Shown here: one piece after another, positions 32,556-41,139 of the stretch
How positions within the stretch are numbered: position 1 is the stretch's first letter
Layout of the letters: every line of letters starts with the position of its first letter
Source of the DNA: Rothia gullae
Lineage (GTDB): Bacteria > Actinomycetota > Actinomycetes > Actinomycetales > Micrococcaceae
Assembly: GCF_024294905.1 (NCBI RefSeq)
Contig: NZ_JANCOC010000001.1
Span: 131,223 to 195,222, forward strand
Reading direction: 5' to 3'
Length of the DNA stretch: 64,000 nt
Notes under the pieces: generated by a model
What the model was told of the DNA's origin: nothing
What the model saw: the letters and a program-made list of their open reading frames with translations, nothing else
The model's database searches: none
Made by a program: the position numbers and the translations under genes

Positions 32556-33347
32556 TTATCGCTGTGTGGAAGCGGGAGCCTCAGCGGTAGCGGCGGTTTC
32601 AGTCTCAGCCGCTACCTCATGCACAGCACGATGCGGCAGAGTACCGCGGCGCTTCGCCACAGGGAAACGCGCCAGCAGCACCGCCACATACGAACCCAAC
32701 GCCACCATCAGGAACGAGGACGGTGCAAAAATCAGCGCAACCGCCGCTGAAACCGCCACAAAGAGCGCCGTCACACGATCCGGGTTGGCGCGGTAGCCGT
32801 CCATCGCAAGAACCGTGAAGATAGCCACCATCACGAAGTCCACGCCCTTCAGATCACTGAGGAAGCTCGCGCCCAGCACATACCCGAGGACTACGCTCAG
32901 AACCCACGAAACGTAAATCAGCACGTTCACCCACAGAATGCGCGCCCCCGAACGCTCATTACGATCGGGACCGGAGTTGAGCGCGAACGCCTCATCGCAA
33001 AGAGTGTGAATCGCCAGAGCCTTAGCCCAGAAACCCTTCACATTGTGCAACGGGTAGGAAAGACCGTACACCAGATGGCGTGCATTCACCAGGAACACCG
33101 TCAACGCAATTGACGCTAGGGGCGCCCCACCACTGACCATGCCCACCATCAAAAACTCCACCGAACCGGCAAAAACTAGGGCAGATAGCAGTGGCGCAGT
33201 CCAGATCGGCAGGCCGTGCGCGTTGAGGATAATACCCAGACCCAAACCTAGCACAGCGATACCGAGCATCACCACGGAAGAATCCGCAACAGCCAAGCGG
33301 AAATCATTCTGCGTGCTCGTACGCTCAGTGCCGGGGGTCTGTGCCAT
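32556..33347 (-). CDS. azlC: AzlC-family branched-chain amino acid exporter subunit (copy 2)
   Basis: 263 residues from the ATG giving MAQTPGTERT, preceded by AAGGAAC; upstream codons are unrelated. Core motifs AVLGLGLGIILNAHGLPIW, LSALVFAGSVEFLMVGM, FLVNARHLVYGLSYPL and GYVLGASFLSDLKGVDFVMV parallel copy 1, including the shared end RRGTLP. It lacks its own azlD; the one at 31693 may serve both, or the copies may have different substrates. A GTCGGT/ACCGAC repeat lies in the divergent gap with osmC. Confidence 0.9.
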   Translation of the reverse strand: MAQTPGTERTSTQNDFRLAVADSSVVMLGIAVLGLGLGIILNAHGLPIWTAPLLSALVFAGSVEFLMVGMVSGGAPLASIALTVFLVNARHLVYGLSYPLHNVKGFWAKALAIHTLCDEAFALNSGPDRNERSGARILWVNVLIYVSWVLSVVLGYVLGASFLSDLKGVDFVMVAIFTVLAMDGYRANPDRVTALFVAVSAAVALIFAPSSFLMVALGSYVAVLLARFPVAKRRGTLPHRAVHEVAAETETAATAEAPASTQR

Positions 33348-33443
33348 AAAAGAGTTCCTTGTGTATGTTGTGCTCTTCAAAAAATCTACTGTGTGCGTGA
33401 GGGACTTCGAAGCTCCACCGTGGTTTTCCAGTGTATAGGAGCG

Positions 33444-33457
33444 GTCGGTTGACCGAC
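33444..33457. promoter_or_regulatory. Inverted repeat between divergent azlC copy 2 and osmC
   Basis: GTCGGT-tg-ACCGAC, a short perfect repeat of the size seen in TetR-type operators, about 100 bp from each start codon. No TetR gene is adjacent, so the assignment is only by symmetry. Confidence 0.3.
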
Positions 33458-33570
33458 GAGAAAAAGAGTCCGGGAATAAAATAATGAGAAACACGCTTAT
33501 AGTGAATGACTCTAAACAACGCGGCGCTGAATAACCTAGCGACCGAGCAGGCAACCCGAAAGGAACCTCA

Positions 33571-34098
33571 ATGGCTGAACAGAACAACGCTGAGCAGAAC
33601 AACGCTGAGCAGAACAATACCGTGCAGACTGCAGAAGAGCAGAAGAAGGTGCACAAGCGCCAGCAGGAACGCCGCCAACTCGACAACTACCGCCAGACCA
33701 AGATCGAGCGCATCGATCGCCTGCGCTACCGCGCCTACGGTGCCAACGGTGCAACCCTCGACTTCGGTGTGGGCGAGGGCCTGCTGACCCCCGTTGAGCT
33801 GCTGCTCGCCGCGATTGCTGGCTGCTCCTCCGTGGACGTGGACGCGGGCACCTCCCGCCGCTCTACCCCCGAGGTGTTCGAGGTGCTCGCCTCGGCGCTG
33901 AAGCAGACCGAAGACGGCGCGGTGCGCCTCGACGACGTTGAGGTGGACTTTGATGTGCGATTCCCCGAGGATGAGCAGGGCACCAAGGCGCAGAAGATGG
34001 TGGACCGTCTGATTCAGCTCAGCGAGCAGAAGGACTGCACCGTTTCTCGTACCGTGGAGCACACCACGAACGTTTCGTTCCACAACCTGGCTGACTAA
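33571..34098 (+). CDS. OsmC-family protein
   Basis: 175 residues. The OsmC core carries LLTPVELLLAAIAGCSSVDVDAG with one of the two active cysteines (AGCSS); the second is in QKDCTVSRTVEH. OsmC proteins reduce organic hydroperoxides. The N-terminus has three near-identical AEQNN units from a 15-base repeat (33574-33618), then a charged helix. AAAGGAACC precedes the ATG. Convergent with nothing; closed by the hairpin at 34144. Confidence 0.85.
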   Translation: MAEQNNAEQNNAEQNNTVQTAEEQKKVHKRQQERRQLDNYRQTKIERIDRLRYRAYGANGATLDFGVGEGLLTPVELLLAAIAGCSSVDVDAGTSRRSTPEVFEVLASALKQTEDGAVRLDDVEVDFDVRFPEDEQGTKAQKMVDRLIQLSEQKDCTVSRTVEHTTNVSFHNLAD

Positions 34099-34143
34099 AG
34101 CCGAGTGAGCTAAATGAATCGGGTGAATTAGCCTGATATAGAT

Positions 34144-34186
34144 CCCTCCTGTACCGCTCATACATGAGCGGTACGGGAGGGTTTTT
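34144..34186 (+). terminator. osmC terminator
   Basis: Stem ccctcctgtaccgctcat / atgagcggtacgggaggg followed by TTTTT. Confidence 0.9.
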
Positions 34187-34406
34187 CTGTGTTCTTGTGG
34201 TTTGGGGTGGAAAAGAGCCTGAAAAGCGAGTAGGATTGACCCTCAGATTAGGAAAACTTATGGTACGTAAGAAATTCTTATGATTGAAGAATTTCTTGAC
34301 CCAGGCACAAACCTTCGGCGGCACCACCCGCAGCAAGACTAGACTGGACACCAGACTAGACCGCTAGCAAACGCACGAAGCAATAGCATCAGAAAGAAGA
34401 CCTGAC
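34187..34406 (+). promoter_or_regulatory. lysP upstream region with a perfect inverted repeat
   Basis: At 34269-34297 the 11-base arms AAGAAATTCTT and AAGAATTTCTT are exact reverse complements, seven bases apart. They lie about 110 bp before the permease gene and have no T run. It looks like an operator for a dimeric regulator. A TTGACC at 34296 overlaps it, but no matching -10 was found. Confidence 0.5.
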
Positions 34407-35900
34407 ATGGCACAGCCTACAGAGACTTCCGGCGCTGCATCGGAAGCCACCCCCGCAGAGGGTGAACTGAAGCGAGGCCTCTCCGCCCGCCACATGCAGA
34501 TGATCGCAATCGGCGGCGCAATCGGCACCGGCCTCTTCGTCGCCTCCGGTAAGACCATCTCCACCGCAGGCCCCGGCGGCGCAATCCTCGCCTACGCCCT
34601 CATCGGCATCATGGTGCTCTTCCTCATGCAGTCCCTCGGCGAGATGGCTGCGCACCTGCCCGTCCCCGGCGCATTCCAGACCTACGCGGCACGCTACGTG
34701 TCCCCGTCCTTCGGCTTCGCCATGGGTTGGAACTACTGGTTCAACTGGGCGATTACCGTCGCCGCCGAACTCGTCGCCGTCGGCGAGGTGATGAGGTACT
34801 GGTTCCCAGACGTCCCATCCTGGGTGTGGGCGGCAGGATTCCTCGTGCTACTGACCGGCATCAACGCCCTCTCGGCACGCTCCTACGGTGAAAGCGAATT
34901 CTGGCTCGCCACCATCAAGGTCGTCACCGTGGTCGTCTTCCTCATCGCAGGTATCGCCATGATCTTCGGCATCCTGGGTGGTAGCTCCCCGGGCGTCTCC
35001 AACTGGACCGTCGGTGAGGCACCCTTCGTCGGCGGCGCACCCGCCGTACTCGCCATCTTCATGGTGGCAGGCTTCTCCTTCCAGGGCACCGAAATGATTG
35101 GTGTGGCTGCCGGTGAATCTGAGAACCCCCGCCGCGACGTGCCCCGCGCACTGACCAGCGTGTTCTGGCGCATCATGCTCTTCTACATCGGTGCGATGAT
35201 TGTCATCGGCTTCCTGATTCCTTACTCCGACCCGAACCTGCTTACCGCAGCGGACGGCAACATCAACATCTCCCCGTTCACCCTCATCTTCGAGCGTGCG
35301 GGCATCGCCTTCGCGGCAGCCATCATGAACGCCGTGATCCTCTCCGCAGTGCTTTCTGCAGGTAACTCGGGCCTGTACGTTTCGGCTCGTATGCTCTTCG
35401 CGCTCGCCCAGGAGGGTAAGGCGCCGAAGATGTTCGCCCGCATCAACTCCGGCGGTGTGCCCATGAACGCGCTGCTGGCTACCGCAGCTATCGGCGCGGT
35501 CGGCTTCATCGCCGCACTGCTCTCGCCGGACGGTGCGTACCTGTGGCTGGTGAACGTGTCCGGTCTGGCTGGCTTCATCACCTGGGTGGGTATCGCCGTG
35601 GCTCACTACCGTTTCCGCCGCGCGTACCTGAAGCAGGGCAACAGCCTGAAGGACCTGCCCTACGTGGCGCCGTTCTTCCCAGCAGGCCCGATTATCGCCT
35701 TCCTCATGTGCCTGGTCGTTATTGGTGGCCAGAACTACGAGGCGTTCCTGAGCGGTGACTGGGTTGGCGTGCTCAGCTCCTACATTGGTCTGCCCGTGAT
35801 TATTGCGGTCTGGCTGGTGCACCGCGTGGTCACTCGTGACCGCATCATTCCGCTGGAGCAGATTGACGTGAGCGGCATTGATGTTAAGGCTTCGAAGTAA
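34407..35900 (+). CDS. lysP: Lysine-specific permease-like APC transporter
   Basis: 497 residues, 12 predicted helices. It matches E. coli LysP closely: LSARHMQMIAIGGAIGTGLF at the start, FGFAMGWNYWFNWAITVAAE, SNWTVGEAPFVGG, FSFQGTEMIGVAAGESENP, NAVILSAVLSAGNSGLYVS and FITWVGIAVAHYRFRRAYL. It should import lysine with protons. The presence of dapC, dapD and dapE in the same window makes lysine-responsive control of the upstream repeat plausible, though unproven. AAGAAGACC precedes the ATG. Confidence 0.85.
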   Translation: MAQPTETSGAASEATPAEGELKRGLSARHMQMIAIGGAIGTGLFVASGKTISTAGPGGAILAYALIGIMVLFLMQSLGEMAAHLPVPGAFQTYAARYVSPSFGFAMGWNYWFNWAITVAAELVAVGEVMRYWFPDVPSWVWAAGFLVLLTGINALSARSYGESEFWLATIKVVTVVVFLIAGIAMIFGILGGSSPGVSNWTVGEAPFVGGAPAVLAIFMVAGFSFQGTEMIGVAAGESENPRRDVPRALTSVFWRIMLFYIGAMIVIGFLIPYSDPNLLTAADGNINISPFTLIFERAGIAFAAAIMNAVILSAVLSAGNSGLYVSARMLFALAQEGKAPKMFARINSGGVPMNALLATAAIGAVGFIAALLSPDGAYLWLVNVSGLAGFITWVGIAVAHYRFRRAYLKQGNSLKDLPYVAPFFPAGPIIAFLMCLVVIGGQNYEAFLSGDWVGVLSSYIGLPVIIAVWLVHRVVTRDRIIPLEQIDVSGIDVKASK

Positions 35901-35940
35901 CGTGAACGATTGCGCCAGCTGATTGAATTAGCTGATACGT

Positions 35941-35986
35941 GAAGAGCCGCCGGTTCCCCCTGATTGAGGGGTGCCGGCGGCTCTTC
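35941..35986 (+). terminator. lysP terminator
   Basis: Stem gaagagccgccgg(t)tcccc / ggggtgccggcggctcttc with a tgattga loop; no clear T run after it. Confidence 0.75.
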
Positions 35987-36083
35987 ACGCTAAGTCTTCA
36001 CATCCAAGGAGCTTGTGCCCATAAAACAAAGCGCAAGTAACAAATGTTCGGAGCAAAAACATCCAGGTGTTAGGGTGGAGAAC

Positions 36084-36608
36084 ATGCAGACAAACCCGAG
36101 TATCCCCGCTCAACACCCCGAACGACTGACTAATCTCGAGCACAGCGCCATCGACAGCACGCACCGCGTCGTGAACGTGTGCGCTGTAGCAATCCGTAAC
36201 CGGGACGGGCTCGTACTCACCGTACGCAAGCAGGGCAGTGACGGGTTCATGATGCCCGGCGGTAAACCCGAACCGGGGGAGACCCCGCTACAAACCGCCT
36301 GCCGCGAAGTGCGCGAAGAAATCGGGCTCACCCCCGACCCCACCCGGATGCACCACCACGGACTCCTGGAAGCGGCGGCACTGAACGAGGCAGGCTTTAC
36401 GGTACGCGCCGAAACCTACGAATACGCACCCACCGACGAGCAACACGAACAGCTGGCTACCCTGGTGCCGCAGGCAGAAATCGCTGAGCTGCGCTGGGTT
36501 GACCCCGCCATGAGCAGCTCTTTCGATTCTGCATCGCAGGCACCACTGAATACCGAGCAGATCTTCCCGCTGCTGGCACGCACCCCGCTACCGTACCCCC
36601 GCCCCTGA
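36084..36608 (+). CDS. Nudix hydrolase
   Basis: 174 residues from ATG 36084, with TAGGGT (36071-36076) seven bases upstream as a leaderless-type promoter. An upstream in-frame ATG at 36015 is less likely. Nudix box GGKPEPGETPLQTACREVRE then EIGL is complete (about residues 54-76). The N-terminal VNVCAVAIRNRDGLVLTVRK strand and C-terminal ELRWVDP are family-typical. Substrate unknown. Confidence 0.9.
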   Translation: MQTNPSIPAQHPERLTNLEHSAIDSTHRVVNVCAVAIRNRDGLVLTVRKQGSDGFMMPGGKPEPGETPLQTACREVREEIGLTPDPTRMHHHGLLEAAALNEAGFTVRAETYEYAPTDEQHEQLATLVPQAEIAELRWVDPAMSSSFDSASQAPLNTEQIFPLLARTPLPYPRP

Positions 36609-36746
36609 CGTGCCACCCTGAACCGGCGGGCGGCACACATGAGGTACACAGGTGCATCCGGTACCCTCAACATAGCAACATCTATCGCGGGTAGAACGCA
36701 TAGAGGCGCTCCACCCCGGAAACCCCCACACACCCCAAGGAGAACC

Positions 36747-37352
36747 ATGAAGAAGACCGACTACAACCTCGCCGTCTACTGCGGTGCACGCTCCGGCAAC
36801 GACCCGCTCTTCACCACCCGAGCCCAGGAGCTCGGCACCCTCTGCGCCCAGAAAAATATTGGCGTGGTGTACGGAGGCGGCCGCACCGGCCTCATGGGCA
36901 CCGTCGCGGGCGCAACCCTGGACGCCGGCGGCGTGGTCTACGGCGTGGTCACCCACAAGCTGGTCGACCTGGAGGGCGTGTACCCCGGCCAGACCACCCT
37001 CGAAATTGTGGACACCATGCACCAGCGCAAAATCGCCATGATTGACAAAGCTGACGCGTTTGTCGCCATGCCCGGTGGCCCGGGCACCCTCGAAGAGTTC
37101 TTTGAAGTTTTCAGCTGGCAGTTCCTCGATATTCACTCCAAGCCTGTCGCGCTGCTGAACGTCAACGGCTACTGGGACAAGCTCATCGACGCAATGCACT
37201 ACATGGCGTCCACCGGCCTGCTCAACGAACGCTACCTGGACGAGCTCATCATCGCCACCACCCCCGAAGAGCTGCTGGAGGTGCTCGCCAAGGACCTGGA
37301 GCGCCGCGCCGCCGAAAAGAACACGGCTGATTCAGACCGCGCAGAAAGCTAG
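36747..37352 (+). CDS. LOG-family protein (cytokinin-riboside-monophosphate phosphoribohydrolase type)
   Basis: 201 residues. The Rossmann-like fold begins NLAVYCGARSG, continues VVYGGGRTGLMGTVA, and has the catalytic signature MPGGPGTLEEFFEVFSWQ. LOG enzymes release ribose-5-phosphate from nucleoside monophosphates. CCAAGGAG precedes the ATG. It ends seven bases before pcp, so the two form an operon. Confidence 0.9.
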   Translation: MKKTDYNLAVYCGARSGNDPLFTTRAQELGTLCAQKNIGVVYGGGRTGLMGTVAGATLDAGGVVYGVVTHKLVDLEGVYPGQTTLEIVDTMHQRKIAMIDKADAFVAMPGGPGTLEEFFEVFSWQFLDIHSKPVALLNVNGYWDKLIDAMHYMASTGLLNERYLDELIIATTPEELLEVLAKDLERRAAEKNTADSDRAES

Positions 37353-37359
37353 AGCGACT

Positions 37360-38064
37360 ATGACTACCGCCCCTACCCAGGCACGTACCCTGCTGATGAC
37401 CTTCTTTGGCCCGTTTCCCGGCGTGCCCGTGAACCCCACCGTAGCGCTCGCCGAAGGCGCTCAGCGTCTGCTGACTCAGATGCGTCCGGATTTGAACGTC
37501 ATCACCCGCGAGCTGCCCGTCAGCTACGACGGTTCCAGTGCCGCCCTGCGTACCGCACTGCAGGATGTGCAGCCCGATGCGCTCATCAGCCTGGGCGTGG
37601 CGGTTGGCCGCGACGTGGTCAGCCTCGAACAGATCGCTATCAACCTGGACTCCGCCGGTATTGAAGATAACGACGGCGACCAGCGCTGCGATGAGCCGAT
37701 CGCCCCTGGCGGTCAGGAGGCGTACTTCTCCTCCCTGCCGGTGCGCGCCAGCTTTGAGCGCCTGCATGCGGCGGGGGAGCCGGTCGAGATTTCGTACACC
37801 GCCGGAACCTACGTGTGCAACCACGTGTTCTACGAGGGCCAGCGCATCAGTCGTGAACTGGGCCTGAGTATCCCCGCCGGGTTCGTACACGTGCCCGCAA
37901 CGTGCGCCGACGGCGAAGAGGCCACCGAAGGCACCGGCATGATCGCCCACCGTGACGCCGGTGGCGTGGTGCGTGACGAGCAGGGCATCCCGCAGCTGCC
38001 CGAATCCACCGTGGTGCGCATTATTGCTGAGGTCGCCTCCGACACCCTACCTGCCATGAACTAG
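37360..38064 (+). CDS. pcp: Pyroglutamyl-peptidase I
   Basis: 234 residues, a cysteine peptidase removing N-terminal pyroglutamate. TFFGPFPGVPVNPT at the start, LGVAVGRDVVSLEQIAIN (catalytic Glu region), SYTAGTYVCNHVFY (catalytic Cys) and FVHVPA (catalytic His) are all present. A 20-residue insert before the C-terminus (ADGEEATEGTGM) is slightly unusual. Second gene of the LOG-pcp pair, closed by the hairpin at 38098. Confidence 0.95.
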   Translation: MTTAPTQARTLLMTFFGPFPGVPVNPTVALAEGAQRLLTQMRPDLNVITRELPVSYDGSSAALRTALQDVQPDALISLGVAVGRDVVSLEQIAINLDSAGIEDNDGDQRCDEPIAPGGQEAYFSSLPVRASFERLHAAGEPVEISYTAGTYVCNHVFYEGQRISRELGLSIPAGFVHVPATCADGEEATEGTGMIAHRDAGGVVRDEQGIPQLPESTVVRIIAEVASDTLPAMN

Positions 38065-38097
38065 CAGCACGGTATAGAGCTAAAACCCGTATAACAA

Positions 38098-38142
38098 AAC
38101 CGCCGGATAGCCTCCCTAACGGGGAGCCTATCCGGCGGTTTG
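38098..38142. terminator. Terminator between pcp and pgi
   Basis: Stem aaccgccggatag(g)ctccc / gggagcctatccggcggtt, symmetric and between convergent genes. Confidence 0.9.
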
Positions 38143-38192
38143 TGCATCCTATACCCGCAGGCCATAAAACCCTCGGGGCTATGTTTGAGCTA

Positions 38193-39869
38193 CTACTTGG
38201 TGCGGTTCTTCAGGTAGTAGTCAATCAGCGAAGCAGTCGAAGAATCCTGACGAGCCAGAACCTCGCGGTCGCCCTCAATAGCGGGAACCAGGTCCAGCGC
38301 CAGCTTCTTACCGAGCTCAACACCCCACTGGTCGAAGGAGTCAATACCCCAAACAACACCCTGAACGAAAGTGATGTGCTCGTACAGGGCAATCAGAGAA
38401 CCCAGAACGCGCGGGGTCAGGCGCGGCGCCATGATGGAGGTGGAGGGGCGGTTACCGCTGAAGATACGTGCGTTGACCACGTTCTCTGCGGTGCCCTCTG
38501 CACGAACCTCTTCCTCGGTCTTGCCGAATGCCAGAGCCTGAGACTGCGCGAAGAAGTTAGCCAGGAACAGCTCGTGAACGTCCTGCTCGCCGTCCTTGGT
38601 CGGGTGGACCGGGTTAGCGAATGCCAGGAAGTCCGCGGGAATCAGGCGGGTGCCCTGGTGGATCAGCTGGTAGAAAGCGTGCTGGCCGTTGGTGCCGGGC
38701 TCGCCCCAGAACACTTCACCGGTTGCGTAGTTGACGAAGGATCCGTCCGCGCGAACGGACTTGCCGTTGGACTCCATGGTCAGCTGCTGCAGGTAGGCGG
38801 GGAAACGGTGCAGGTACTGGTCGTAAGGCAGAACCGCGTGGGTCTCAGCACCCAGGAAGTTCACGTTCCAGATGTTCAGCAGACCCATCAGAACGGGTAC
38901 GTTCTGAGCCAGGGGAGCGGTGCGGAAGTGCTCATCCATTGCGTGGAAGCCGGCGAGGAATTCAGCGAAAACCTTCGGGCCGAAAACGATAGCCAGGGAG
39001 GTGCCGATTGCGGAGTCTACAGAGTAGCGGCCGCCAACCCAGTCCCAGAAGCCGAAAGCGTTCTCGGGGTCAATGCCGAATGTTGCAACCTTATCCAGTG
39101 CGGTGGAGACAGCCACGAAGTGCTTAGCCACGGCCTCGGATGCTTCCTTACCTTCCAGAGCGCCAGCCTCAGCCAGTGCGGACAGCAACCACTCGCGTGC
39201 CACGCGCGCGTTGGTGAGGGTTTCGAGGGTGCCGAAAGTCTTGGACGCGACGATGAACAGGGTTGTCTCGGGGTCCAGGCCGGAGACCTTCTCAGCCACG
39301 TCGGTGGGGTCAATGTTGGAGATGAAACGTGCGGTGATGCCCGCATCAGCGTAGGGCTTGAGAGCCTCGTACACCATGACCGGGCCCAGATCGGAGCCAC
39401 CGATACCGATGTTCACAACGGTCTCGATGCGCTTGCCGGTGATGCCGGTCCACTCGCCGTTGCGCACGCGCTCAGCGAATGCGTAGATCTTCTTCAGTAC
39501 GTCGTGAACGTCTGCGTCTACGTCCTGGCCGTCAACGGTCAGTGCGGGGGTGTAACCCTCGGGGCGGCGCAGTGCGGTGTGCAGTACAGCGCGGTTCTCG
39601 GTGACGTTAATGTGCTCGCCGGAGAACATTGCCTCGCGAGCCTGCTCCAGCTTGACCTCTTCAGCGAGCTTGACCAGCAGCTCGACGGTTTCGGGGGTAA
39701 TCAGGTTCTTGGACAGATCGACGTGCAGTTCGTCGGCGGTGAAGCTGAGCTTCTGCGCGCGTTCCGGGTCAGCAGCAAACCATTCGCGCAGGTCCGGAGT
39801 GAGGGACTTGTGGTGAGCGGACAGAGCAGACCACGCGGAGGTGGTCGTAGGGTCAATAGAAGTAGTCAT
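38193..39869 (-). CDS. pgi: Glucose-6-phosphate isomerase
   Basis: 558 residues interconverting glucose-6-P and fructose-6-[19 protein letters not shown] and [15 protein letters not shown] (sugar-phosphate site), [22 protein letters not shown] (catalytic Glu region) and [14 protein letters not shown] near the end are intact. Monocistronic. Its codon bias leaves a very long antisense frame open on the other strand, which is not a gene. Confidence 0.97.
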   Translation of the reverse strand: MTTSIDPTTTSAWSALSAHHKSLTPDLREWFAADPERAQKLSFTADELHVDLSKNLITPETVELLVKLAEEVKLEQAREAMFSGEHINVTENRAVLHTALRRPEGYTPALTVDGQDVDADVHDVLKKIYAFAERVRNGEWTGITGKRIETVVNIGIGGSDLGPVMVYEALKPYADAGITARFISNIDPTDVAEKVSGLDPETTLFIVASKTFGTLETLTNARVAREWLLSALAEAGALEGKEASEAVAKHFVAVSTALDKVATFGIDPENAFGFWDWVGGRYSVDSAIGTSLAIVFGPKVFAEFLAGFHAMDEHFRTAPLAQNVPVLMGLLNIWNVNFLGAETHAVLPYDQYLHRFPAYLQQLTMESNGKSVRADGSFVNYATGEVFWGEPGTNGQHAFYQLIHQGTRLIPADFLAFANPVHPTKDGEQDVHELFLANFFAQSQALAFGKTEEEVRAEGTAENVVNARIFSGNRPSTSIMAPRLTPRVLGSLIALYEHITFVQGVVWGIDSFDQWGVELGKKLALDLVPAIEGDREVLARQDSSTASLIDYYLKNRTK

Positions 39870-39998
39870 GTTTCCATTCTCTTATTTTCGGGTGTCTATG
39901 TCACCTCTTTCGAGAGTGATACGGGACGATACAGCGAAAAAATCGAAACCTGGCACGCTATTGTGGGCCTTGCAACATCAAGATGTAGAGTAAAACCT

Positions 39999-40931
39999 AT
40001 GACTTCTTCACCCGAACACACACCCGCCGACACTCACACACCGCGCTACCTGCTCATCTCCCGAGAAGGGGAAACCCTCCTCAACGATGACGGAACCCTG
40101 CACTACCTGACCGGTAACGATACTGCCGAGTCGCTGACCGAAGACGCTATCCTTGCGCGCAGCGTGATTCGCCCCGCTGCCTACGGCGCCGATGCCCAGA
40201 AGAATAGTGAGGCAGCGGTGCACGTGCTCTACTGTGAGGATGAAACCCTCGTGCAGGTCGCCGCTGACCTGAACAACCCTCGGGTGCGCGCCTCCGCCAG
40301 TGGTTTCCGCTACTACCCGGTGCATGATGACCCGGAAGGCCGCGCCCACTATGCCACCGCCCTGGCACGCCGCGACTACCTCATCGACATGCGCTACTCC
40401 GCCTACAGTGGCGAGGAGGCGCCTTTCGGCTCCAAGGGCATCCGCCGCACCGCCTCCGGCGAGATGGTGTTCCCCCGCATTGAGCCCGCCGTGATGGCGC
40501 TGGTGACCAGTCGCGACGGCGAGCGCGTGCTGCTGGCGAATAACCGCCAGTGGCACCCCAACCGCTTCGCCCTCATCGCCGGTTTCGTTGACCCCGGCGA
40601 AAACCTTGAAGAGGCGATTGCCCGCGAAGTCTACGAAGAAACCGGTCTGCACACCCTGAGCACCGAGTACCGCATGAGTGATGTGTGGCCTTTCCCGCGT
40701 TCGCTCATGATTTGCTACCGGGTGCGCGTGGATGAGAACGAAACCATCATTCACCACGACGGTGAGATTCGGGCCGCCCGCTGGTTTAGCGCCGCTGAGC
40801 TGCGTGAGGCGATTGCTATTTCGGAGGAGCGCGGCAACAGCGACGAGGATGACCCCGCCAAGCTGGAGTTGCCCGGCACGAACGCTGTCGCCCGTCGCAT
40901 GATTGATGAGTGGCTCGCAGAAAAGCCCTAG
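39999..40931 (+). CDS. nudC: NADH pyrophosphatase (NudC-type Nudix), zinc ribbon lost
   Basis: 310 residues. The C-terminal Nudix domain has LIAGFVDPGENLEEAIAREV then YEETGL, followed by the NudC-specific SDVWPFPRSLM, which binds the adenine dinucleotide. NudC cleaves NAD(H) and decaps NAD-RNA. The four zinc-ligand cysteines normally just before the Nudix domain are replaced (YSAYSGEE and TASGEM stand where CxxC pairs are expected). TAGAGT lies seven bases before the ATG. A reading frame extends upstream across the pgi antisense strand, but the family similarity starts here. Confidence 0.9.
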   Translation: MTSSPEHTPADTHTPRYLLISREGETLLNDDGTLHYLTGNDTAESLTEDAILARSVIRPAAYGADAQKNSEAAVHVLYCEDETLVQVAADLNNPRVRASASGFRYYPVHDDPEGRAHYATALARRDYLIDMRYSAYSGEEAPFGSKGIRRTASGEMVFPRIEPAVMALVTSRDGERVLLANNRQWHPNRFALIAGFVDPGENLEEAIAREVYEETGLHTLSTEYRMSDVWPFPRSLMICYRVRVDENETIIHHDGEIRAARWFSAAELREAIAISEERGNSDEDDPAKLELPGTNAVARRMIDEWLAEKP

Positions 40932-41139
40932 TGATACACTGGTAGCTAAGCCCAACGGAGGGGGGTCGGTTTTGGCGTGCCCGGAAACGTTCTCATCGCA
41001 GAGCGGGTCCACCGGCATACACTCCAACCGGCAACACCCCAGATAACCTATCTGAAGGTACTGCCCTGTGACCCCCGCGCCGTCTAGAGCGCACCCGTTG
41101 GCAAGACTATCCCCTAGATTTAAGCGAGAAACTTAACGC

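Noticed and set aside
38142..40931. A 929-codon open frame on the plus strand running antisense through pgi and into nudC
   Set aside because: The first two thirds mirror pgi, a clear gene on the other strand, and show Gln/Val/Leu-rich shadow composition. Only the part from 39999 is a recognisable protein.
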